Part shown: piece after piece, positions 56,676-64,000 of the stretch
How positions within the stretch are numbered: position 1 is the first letter of the stretch
Layout of the letters: each line of letters starts with the position of its first letter
NCBI GenBank assembly: GCA_948144175.1
Contig: CANXME010000542.1
Location: forward strand, 806,001 to 870,000
Origin: Closterium sp. NIES-65
Lineage: Eukaryota > Streptophyta > Zygnematophyceae > Desmidiales > Closteriaceae
Length of the DNA stretch: 64,000 nt
Reading direction: 5' to 3'
Translations under genes and position numbers: made by a program
The notes under the pieces: generated by a model
Databases searched by the model: none
What the model was told of the DNA's origin: nothing
What the model saw: only the letters and a program-made list of their open reading frames with translations

Positions 56676-57327
56676 AAACAGGAGCTTCGCAATTTCACAT
56701 CAGTGTGTGCTGCAGATGTTTTTACAACGAATCAGCATCAAAATCGCCTATTCTTTACAATACATCAGCGATAATTTACATGTGACGAGATTTTATCTTA
56801 GAAATCTCGTAATCACGCGACTCAACCATTTTCTTAGCGCAACTAGGAGAAATTCTCAACGAACGAGTGTATTCGGATGTCCCAGCTGTTGAAGTGTACG
56901 TTGCTCACGCTCTGGCACTTCACTGCAATCTCGGAAGTGCGCATATCGAATAGAAACTTCCATGAAACTTCGCTTCGATAAGCTCGCAGAGTGCACCCCC
57001 GATACAAGTCTGAGGCTCAGCCTGCACTGATAAAATTAGGCTGAAATTTCAGACAACTAATATAAAAGAACTCTGAAAAATCAGAGAATGTACATAAAAA
57101 AATTGTTAGACTTCAGACTAGGTACAAAAAAATAGTTTGAACGGACTCTGAATCAGACTAAAAAGTCTGATATCTAAGGCCCTGCTCTCCCCCAACTCTT
57201 TCGCTTTTTCACCTTTATCAACTCTGAAAGTTTCAGAATAGCTTTCACTTGAGTCCTTGACATTTCCGACCAGCCATATCTTGGCAAATGACCTTCAGGC
57301 TAGTTAGGGTCTGTGCACAAAAGAGTC

Positions 57328-57331
<4 letters not shown>
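56676..57331. other. AT-rich host sequence, right flank of the LINE
   Basis: No gene is seen. Contains TTCAGAC, CAGACTA and CTCTGAA words that mirror those left of the LINE. Confidence 0.45.
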
Positions 57332-57382
<51 letters not shown>

Positions 57383-57452
57383 GTACATCAACCCTGCCTT
57401 GAGGGCCCCTTTGAGCATCTAATACCCCCCCCCCCCCCCCCCCCCCCCCCCC
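57332..57452. repeat. Homopolymer runs: 48 T and 28 C
   Basis: T from 57332 to 57379 and C from 57425 to 57452, separated by 45 ordinary bases. They lie exactly at the left edge of E11. They may be an insertion scar or an assembly or polymerase artefact. Confidence 0.7.
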
Positions 57453-59147
57453 ACTCCTCACTCCTCGTTTCCCCCGTCGACTGCTCCCCTGCAGACTCTC
57501 CACATTAACGTGTGGGGCCCCGCCCGCGTCCAGGGACAGGGCTGCGAGCGATACTTTCTACTGGTTGTTGACGACTACTCGCGTTACACCACCGTCTCCC
57601 CCTTGCGCAGCAAGGGGAAGGTCCCTGATGTTTTGATTCCTTGGATCCGTGCTGTCCGTCTCCAGCTCCGCGAGCGGTTCGACACGAACCTTCCTGTCAT
57701 GCGTCTGCACTCTAACAAAGGTGGTGAGTTCTCCTCCGACCTCTTGCTGGAATTTTGTCGTGGGGAGGGCATCACCCAGTGGTTCACGCTTCCGGCCTCT
57801 CCGCAGCAGAATGGGGTTGCTCAGTGTCACATTGGCCTAGTCATGGAGGTCGCTCGTACCTCCATGATCCATGCGGCTAGCCCGCATTTTCTATGGCCGT
57901 TTGCGGTCCGATACGCTGCGCATCAGCTCAACCTCTGGCACCGTGTCTCCTTGCCGGAGACCTCGCCCACTGCGTTGGACAAGAGAGGTTGGCGATGCGT
58001 CAATGTTCCGGGTCTGGGGCTCTCGTGCCTTTGTCTGCGATACCTCCGCGGACAAGCTCTCCTCGCGCACCGTTCCCTGCGTCTTCCTTGGCTTTCTCCC
58101 TAACGTGCCTGACTAGCAGTTTTACCACCCCATCTTGCGCCGTGTCCTACCCTCTCAGGACATCACATTCGACGAGCCGGTTCCCTTTTACCATCTCTTT
58201 CCCTACAGCACTGCTCCTCCCCCTCCCCCCCCCCCCCCCCCCCCCCCCCCGCCGCTCTTCCTCGCTCCAGGTCCCCCTCCGATAGACCCCCTCCCCCCTC
58301 AGGGTCCTGCTCATTCAGGTGTGTCTCAGGTAGACCCACTCCCCTTGGTTGAGCCGTTCGAGGTCACTGGTGACTCTGGTGCTGCTCGGGGTGCTGTGTC
58401 TGGGGGTGCTGAGCCTGCGGTTGCGAAGCCTGAGCGTGCGGAGCCTGGAGGTGCTGAGCCTAAGCGTGTGGAGCCTGGGGGTGCTGAACCTGAGCGTGCG
58501 GAGCCTGGAGGTGCTGAGCCTGGGGGTGTTGCGTTTGAGCGTCCGGAGCCTAGGGGTGATGCGTCTGAGCGTGCGAAGCCTGGGGGTGCTGAGCCTAAGG
58601 GTGCTGAGCCTAGGGGTCCTGCGTCTACACTACGGGAGCCTCTCTCACCACAGCAGTTGCGCGAGTGGTACGCTCGGTGCTGTAGCCTTCGGAGTGGCGC
58701 TGCTGGAGCTGGAGGCCCTGGAGCTGCTCGTCTTGGAGGTGCTGGAGGTAGTACTGGTACTGGAGGTACTGGAGGTGCTGGTGTTACTAGTCCTGGAGGT
58801 CCCACTGGTGCTTCGCCCCAGCGGTCTAGCTGGCGGGAGCCTCTCTCACCACTGCAGTTGCGCGAGTGGTACGCTCGGCGCTGTAGCCTTCGGAGTGGCG
58901 CTGCTGGAGTTGGAGGCCCTGGAGCTGGTGGTCCCGGGGATGCTCGTGCTGGTGGCGCTGGAGCTGCCGGAGCTGGTGGTGCTGCTAGTTCTAAAGGTAC
59001 TGGAGGTAGTGGAGTTTCTGGAGCTGCTGGAGCTGCTGGTCCCGGAGGTGCTCATACTGGAGGCACTGGAGCAGCCGGAGCTGGTGCTGCTGCTGCTACT
59101 GGAGGTGCTGAAGCTACTGGTCCCAGAGGTGCTTGTAGTGGAGGTAC
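57453..59147 (+). mobile_element. E11: copia fragment, integrase core and linker
   Basis: It starts inside the integrase (SSFPPSTAPLQTLHINVWGP-like; HMD is changed to HIN at the first aspartate) and runs to the Ala/Gly linker, where E12 is inserted at 59148. Homology is closest to E2 and E9. No LTR is left. Confidence 0.75.
57510..59147 (+). pseudogene. E11 integrase and Glu/Pro/Ala-Gly linker
   Basis: 57510-58103: YFLLVVDDYSRYTT, then LHSNKGGEFSSD (catalytic D changed to N), NGVAQCHIG (catalytic E changed to Q), so the integrase is dead. After a shift, SMFRVWGSRAFVCDTSADKLSS (57871-58116). 58135-59147: DITFDEPVPFYHLFPYS, a poly-Pro run coded by 28 C (58223-58250), Glu-Pro-Gly repeats, and two copies of REPLSP(Q/L)QLREWYARCCSLRSGAA (near 58650 and 58855) in Ala/Gly-rich sequence. 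Confidence 0.75.
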
Positions 59148-59276
59148 TGTCACAACGTAAAATTGACGAAGGAAAATGACAAACAACCAAGATATAGCAA
59201 GCATAACGCTAACCCTAGGGAAACATAAAGTACACCTAGACTAACACAAATATGCTATAACAAATATAGCTTGACA
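59148..59276 (-). repeat. 3' LTR of E12 (129 bp)
   Basis: The plus strand starts TGTCACAACGTAAAA and ends ATATAGCTTGACA. It is recognisably the E4 LTR, with about a dozen differences and a shorter inner end. Confidence 0.85.
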
Positions 59277-59481
59277 CACCCCCATAGTCTAGGTGACGGT
59301 AGTCCTGTGGAAAGCAACACACAGCAAGGGTCACATGACCAGTTCACAAATAAACACAACAAATCTCGGGGTGGATCTCAAGATCACCACACAGTCTGAG
59401 AACAAGCAAGGGGCCACAAGGCCAGTCCATATGCAAGGATATAGCAAATATAGAAGATGCAAGAGTACACGACAAGCATCT

Positions 59482-60400
59482 CTACAGAAGCACAGGGCCA
59501 CAAGGCCAGTGTATGTGCATATATATATAGCAAATATAAAGAGATGCAAGAGTACAATGCAAAGCATCTCTACACAAGCAAGTGAGGGCCTGTTGACACA
59601 AGGCCAAGCTGGGTGCAGAAACGCTGGTGGTCACAAGGCGGCAACGCCTTGGTGAAGATATCTGCAGTGTTGGCCTCAGAGACCACACGTACCACGCGGG
59701 CCTGGCCACGCTGCTGCAACTCACGCAGAAGGAAGTAACGAAGCTGGATGTGCTTCGCCTTCCCAACCAGTCGAGGCTCCTCACACAACAGGACAGCAGA
59801 CCTGTTGTCGGCGAACAAGACTGGGGGTGCGCGAGGCTGCTCACCAAGGTCGATGAGAAGGAAAGACAGCCATCGAAGCTCCTAAGCGGCCATGGCCGCA
59901 GCGTACACCTCTGCCTTACAACTGGAACCGGCGACAGACGACGCCCGAGTCGACCGCCACAAAACAGCACCGGCCCCGAGGCTAAAGGAGTACCCCTATG
60001 TAGACCGGCGCGTCTCCGCGTCGTGGGCCCACGACGAGTCTGAGTAACTTGTGAGTGTAACTGGCTGCTTCCCTCCAAGGACAAGTCCCATGCCTGATGT
60101 ACTCGCCACATACTTCGCCACCCTCTTAGCAGCGTACCAGTGGGAAGGTCGGTGTCTCCTAGGCGCAACAAAGCGCGCAAGGACGCTAAGAGGGTAAGCT
60201 AGGTCTGGGCGAGTGCAGGTCATCAGGTACATGAGACAACCCACCAGCTAAGGATATGGACCGCTGGACTCAAATGGCTCATCCGAAGGTGGAGCCGTGA
60301 GCCCATGATCCACACCAAGAGGGGTGAGCTGTACCTTGGAGAGCGGAAGCGAAACCGCGTGAGGATCTGCTCGACCATATGCGACTGAGTCAGCGTAATG
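59482..60400 (-). pseudogene. E12 RNase H
   Basis: MFADNRSAVLLCEEPRLVGKAKHIQLRYF … ANTADIFTKALPPCDHQRFC (59818-59570) and GCLMYLMTCTRPDLAYPLSVLARFVAPRR … LTSYSDSSWAHDAETRRST (60244-59996). A stop (TAG) separates the two, and the sequence SCKAEVYAAAMAA lies between them with the E of CEAE changed to K. Inactive. Confidence 0.78.
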
Positions 60401-60669
60401 GTGCGAGCTGCCCTGTCCGTGGTGATCTGCAGGCCAAGGTAGTGTTGCTGCTCACCAAGGTCAGTTCAAGTGTGTCTTATCTGCAGTTCCTCCTTCACGG
60501 AGGCCAGCGCGCGTCGGTCAGGAGTGGCGAACACCAGGTCGTCGACGTAGACCAGGACAAAGAACGGGGTCGAGCCACGGCGAACGAACAGTGACGGGTC
60601 AGCAGACGACGGAAAGAAGTCAAGAGCTGCAAGGGTCGAGCGAAGTGTGTCGTGCCACTCACGTGGAGC

Positions 60670-61626
60670 CTAACGCAGGCCGTAGACTGGTCGACACAGC
60701 TGCCATTGGGTCTCAGGTGGGAAAGAGACAGTGAAGCCAGACGGGCGTTGCAGCCAGATCTGCTCGTGCAGGCTCCCCTGAAGGAACGCGGTGGAAAAGT
60801 CCAAGGAGTGCATCTCGTAGTCGCACTGGGCTGTAATATGCAGCAACACCCGAAGGGTACTCATCTTTGGCGTGGGAGCGAAGGTCTGGAAGAAGTCCAC
60901 CCCCTCTCGCTGACTGAAGCCTCTCGCCACATAGCGTGCCTTCAACACAGGTGGTGATCCAGGCGGCTGCTTCACCTTGTAGAGCCATCGGCCACTAACG
61001 ACGTTTGTCCCAGGTGGTGAGACTGCGTCAACGTAAGTGCCTGTGGACCTATAAGATGCCATCTCTGCCTCCTCAGCTGCTATCCAGTATGAAGCCCAGG
61101 GTCCCGAGACCGCCTCAGCGTGAGTGCGAGGGATCGGGATGTCAAGGGCGTCTGGATCCCCCTCAGGGGCAAGTAGCATGGCGCAAAGATGAGGACCAGC
61201 GGCCGCAAGGAAACCGAGCTCGAACTGCTTGTCCTTGAGGACCTCCAACAGAAAGACACGAGCACCCCAAGAGAATGGAGAACGAACAGGGCCACTCACC
61301 ACGTGAGCGGCGTAGTCAATGCGGTGGGAAGAGGCAAAGCCAGCGACAGTGGTAACAAGAGCGGAGACAGACGACAGAGGTGCAGTCGGGAGAGTGACCA
61401 GCGCGGACAAAACACGGGAGACGACAGGACGGGAGGCACGGACGTAATCGGACAACGGGTCCTGAAGCACAGTGAGGGACGACTCAGGGGGCTGTGGAAG
61501 GACAGGAGGAGGTGGAACACAAGAGCGAAGAACAAGGTGGAACGGACCATCTGCACGGTAACGGGACTGACGACGCTCTGGGGACACAGCACGACTAAGG
61601 GGAGAACGACGAGTCCAGTGGGACAA
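60670..61626 (-). pseudogene. E12 reverse transcriptase and upstream conserved block
   Basis: A 318-codon frame: LSRAVSPERRQSRYRADGPF, the conserved block before the polymerase (RIDYAAHVVSGPV … FELGFLAAAGPHLCAMLLAPEGDPDALD), then VSGRWLYKVKQPPGSPP, YVARGFSQREGVDFFQTFAPTPK, motif A MHSLDFSTAFLQG. It ends at a TAG after VYGLR (60670). Motif C (LVYVDDLVFAT) lies beyond the stop near 60545. Confidence 0.8.
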
Positions 61627-61639
61627 GGAAAGGGACTCA

Positions 61640-62320
61640 ACAGGGGGAACAGGAGGGGACGGTAGGGGACCACGAACAAAGCGTGCAGGTGCGGTCGCGT
61701 AGTCGCAGTCGCTGCTGCTCCGCCTCCTCTGGCGTCTGCTACGACAGTACCGGCCTCTGCTGCTGCCCCTGTGGCTCCGCCTCTGCCCTCTCCTGCTGCG
61801 ACTGCAGCTGCACCCGCTGCTGCGACCGGGACTCCTGCACTACCCTCTCCCGCTGCAGCCGTGACTCCTCCTCTACTCTCTCCTGCTGAGTCTGTAACTG
61901 CACCTGTTGTTGCAGGTGGGACTCCTGCTCTACTCACTCCTGGTGCGGACGTGACTCCTCCTCTACCCTCTCCTGCTGCGGCTGTGACTCCTCTATTCTC
62001 TCCTGCTGCTGCTTCTTCTGCTGGTGCTGCTGCTCCTGCTGCTGTGCCCTCTCAAACCGCTCGCTCTCCTCCCTCTCCAACCGAAGGAGACGCTGCTCAC
62101 GGGTCAGGAAATGTACACTGCGCGGTGTAGGCGCTACAGTGCCAGTGCCTCCAGCTCCTGGACCCCCAGAACCAGCACCTCCACCACCGACACCCCCGGG
62201 ACCTCCAGTTACTCCCGCAGGAACACCCCCAGGCTCCGCAGCAACCGGCGGCAGAGAAGAACGAGGAGGAAACTGCAGGACGGACGGGAAGCCAGGGGGT
62301 GAGGCGGGGCGAGGTCAGTG
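61640..62320 (-). pseudogene. E12 Gln/Glu-rich linker
   Basis: The minus strand reads RLRLRDR… then QQERVEEESR-type repeats with stops (for example near 61935), and LRLEREE-type charged sequence up to 62095. It is homologous to 26395-26900 of E4. Beyond it the Pro/Gly-rich part matches E4 25990-26390 and breaks off near 62316. Confidence 0.68.
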
Positions 62321-62336
62321 GCACCGACTGTGCAGG

Positions 62337-62608
62337 TGTCAGAGGTCCAGTGGTGATCCTCGATTGATCCTAGGGAAGGGTTACAGGCACGTTGGCCTGG
62401 GGGGTTATGGGCGCACTCACTCGCTACACAAACAAGCCCTTTTATCCCAGTGGTTAGTGGCCGGGATTCTGACATGGTATTAGAGCGAAGGTCTCGGGTT
62501 CGAATCCCAGTGTGTGCACTTCGGGCGTCCCAGTGCGGGGGGGTGTCAGAGGTCCAGTGGTGATCCTCGATTGATCCTAGGGAAGGGTTACAGGCACGTT
62601 GGCCTGGG
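62337..62608 (+). mobile_element. TRIM with truncated 3' LTR
   Basis: 5' LTR 62337-62474 (TGTCAGAGGTCC … GATTCTGACA), primer site TGGTATTAGAGCGAAGG (62475-62491), a 69-bp internal part, a polypurine run of G (62537-62543) and the first 65 bp of the 3' LTR (62544-62608), where LINE-derived sequence begins. Same family as the array at 33777-34325, opposite strand. An A-box-like TATCCCAGTGG (62443-62453) and a perfect B box GGTTCGAATCC (62497-62507) lie 43 bases apart across the LTR/PBS boundary. Confidence 0.87.
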
Positions 62609-63517
62609 CGGGCGGTCGAGCTCCTGGGGGACACGGTGGCGGATAGGCCTGGCACCAACAGAGGTCACGCGCTGAGACTGATAAGCCTGAGAGGGACTGG
62701 CGCGGGCGACTGGCTACATGCGGTACCAACGAGAGCTGACCTCTCTATTTCCCCTGGTCAGTTCTCGTTGGCCTTGGGCCTACGCCTGGGCATGGAGTTG
62801 CCAGTAGCTGACGTGTGCCCGTGCAAACGTGACAACGCGGCGATCGGGGACAAGAGTTTGCCGAACCACCTGCTGCGCTGCCAGGACGGGGGTGATGCCG
62901 TCAGGACCCACAACGCCCTAGTCTATGCGGCGCTGCGGATTGCTAATGAGGCGGGCTACAAAACGTTTCATGAGACCTCAGCGTTCTCACCACCAGTCCT
63001 CAGGAAACGGGCAGACTTAGCAATACGGGACCAGGAGTCGGGGGCGACATGGGTAACGGATGTCACCGTGACAGACCCAGTTTTACAGAACAGAGACGGC
63101 AGGGCCCGCAGGCCGCCTGGGTGGGCCGCGGAGGAAGCCTCACAGCGGAAGCATCGGCTATACGAAGGGCGCCCCACCTATGCCGGATTCTTTGGACTGG
63201 CTGTCGAGACCTATGGGGCCATGGCGGCAGACACAGTCCAGTTCCTTCGCATGCTGGCTACCCACGCGGCGAAGACGAAGTTCAGACAGGGGCGCCTCAC
63301 AACAACGGCAGCTCGGCTCACTGCACACTACCGCCAGAGGTGGTCGGTGATGCTGCAGCGCAGCCAAGCCATCTCACTCCTCTCTAAGTCCAACCGAGCA
63401 GCCGAAGCGGCATTCCCGCAGGCTGCAGGAGACCCCTGGGCCCCACGGCTAGGGGACCTCTGGCAGATGGCGGAGGATGAGTATGAGGAGCGGGAGGCTC
63501 CTGCCAGGGCGGCTTAG
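62609..63517 (+). CDS. C-terminal endonuclease-like part of a second LINE
   Basis: Open from the junction at 62609 to TAG 63515-63517; the first ATG-type start is near 62636, but the true N terminus is missing. It reads LISLRGTGAGDWLHAVPT, then RLGMELPVADVCPCKRD, a CCHC-like site CPCKRD … LPNHLLRC, and KRADLAIRDQ … WVTDVTVTDP, resembling a restriction-like endonuclease core (D…D). This is collinear with 55500-55930 of the LINE at 50120 but clearly diverged from it. The remaining 150 residues are helical and basic (TAHYRQRWSVMLQRSQ). It could be a 5'-truncated LINE or a fragment joined by the TRIM. Confidence 0.7.
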   Translation, partial: RAVELLGDTVADRPGTNRGHALRLISLRGTGAGDWLHAVPTRADLSISPGQFSLALGLRLGMELPVADVCPCKRDNAAIGDKSLPNHLLRCQDGGDAVRTHNALVYAALRIANEAGYKTFHETSAFSPPVLRKRADLAIRDQESGATWVTDVTVTDPVLQNRDGRARRPPGWAAEEASQRKHRLYEGRPTYAGFFGLAVETYGAMAADTVQFLRMLATHAAKTKFRQGRLTTTAARLTAHYRQRWSVMLQRSQAISLLSKSNRAAEAAFPQAAGDPWAPRLGDLWQMAEDEYEEREAPARAA

Positions 63518-64000
63518 AGGGGCAGGAGGGAAAAGTTGGCGACTGCAGGAAAGTGAGAGGAAGCTCCGGGGGGGCAGGGGGACTTGGGTGGGGTCGGGGG
63601 AGCCACAGGACAGGAGGAGAGGGAGGTACTCGGGGTTTTGGCTCTGCTGCTAGCCGGCCCGCTAAGATGTTAGGGGACAGGGCCGTACACAAACGGCATG
63701 CCCGCTTGGCTTGCACTGCTTGGCTTGCCTTGCTTGCCCATATGCTTGCCTGTTCACTTGCATGCTCTGTTTGCTAGCTCTTAGGTTTCCTGGCTGCCTA
63801 CAGGCCCAGACAAACTAGCTACAGCCATCTCCTGCCATGTCTGTACCTCGTGACCACTATCAATACATGACTACTTGAGAGAGAGAGAGAGAGAGGCCCT
63901 AGGAGCTAGTCCTTAGCCTCTCCAGCCCTCTCCAGCCTAGTATAAAGGCCTTAGGACCTGGCTCTTGAGCCTCATTATTCAGTTCAAGCGTTCATTTGCT
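63518..64000. other. Non-coding stretch with (GA)n and a TATA-like word
   Basis: No supported gene. A GA microsatellite lies at 63877-63894 and TATAAAGGCC at about 63941. The first part may be the 3' UTR of the LINE fragment, without a visible A tail. Confidence 0.4.

Larger units (their letters stand above)
59148..62320 (-). mobile_element. E12: copia element of the E4 family, 5' part missing
   Basis: The 3' LTR is 59148-59276 (minus strand TGTCAAGCTATATTTG…). It has a polypurine tract, a 3' UTR with tandem blocks, RNase H, reverse transcriptase and the Gln/Glu-rich linker. Homology to E4 ends at about 62316; integrase, protease, gag and the 5' LTR are absent. It is inserted in the linker of E11. 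Confidence 0.82.

Noticed and set aside
62470-62515. Stand-alone tRNA gene around the B box
   Set aside because: A and B boxes are present but no acceptor stem pairing is seen; the sequence lies across the LTR and primer site of a TRIM.

Overview
The window is nuclear DNA from a eukaryote and is dominated by transposable elements. The likely source is a green-lineage alga, with a streptophyte alga such as Closterium or Chara the most plausible. The evidence is: many Ty1/copia elements primed by tRNA-Met (initiator-type, TGGTAT…), one restriction-like-endonuclease LINE, a Ty3/gypsy scrap, a pogo-type transposase gene with four exons and 76-133 bp introns, short GT-AG introns in other gene fragments, high GC in coding parts and long minisatellites. 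Species is inference; no single-copy marker gene settles it. No bacterial gene, operon or CRISPR array is present.

Layout. 1-3770: 72-bp minisatellite, each unit able to form a perfect hairpin. 4044-4988: intron-bearing gene fragment of unknown function. 5323-18002: copia element E1 (minus), 3' end lost, split by the complete younger copia element E2 (minus, 6682-13858, identical 130-bp LTRs, 5-bp target duplication CCAGG). 18055-20303: pogo/Tigger-like DDE transposase gene (minus) with a frameshift. 21574-36392: large copia element E3 (minus, target duplication AGCAC). Its 3' LTR is split by copia element E4 (plus, 22628-29448, target duplication GGCGT) and its gag by a three-LTR TRIM array (33777-34325, target duplication GATGG). 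36393-37700: gene fragments with tandemly duplicated exons. 37760-49331: a graveyard of truncated copia and gypsy pieces (E5 to E10). 50120-56661: nearly full-length LINE flanked by a 14-bp target duplication, with a 48-bp in-frame minisatellite in its ORF. 57453-59147: copia fragment E11 (plus), into which copia E12 (minus, 59148-about 62320) is inserted. 62337-62608: a second TRIM. 62609-63517: C-terminal endonuclease part of another LINE. The rest is non-coding.

How it works together. The copia elements share an order: short TG…CA LTRs of about 130 bp (longer in E1, E3, E8), tRNA-Met primer site, GC-rich repetitive leader, gag, protease, integrase, a low-complexity linker, reverse transcriptase, RNase H, polypurine tract TATGGGGGTG. 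E2 looks youngest, yet its reverse transcriptase lacks the motif A aspartate. E4 lacks the front of gag. So several copies probably moved, or could only now move, with proteins supplied in trans. The TRIMs encode nothing and depend on such help. Their LTR-PBS junction also reads as a tRNA-like A box/B box pair, which is the most unusual feature of the window.
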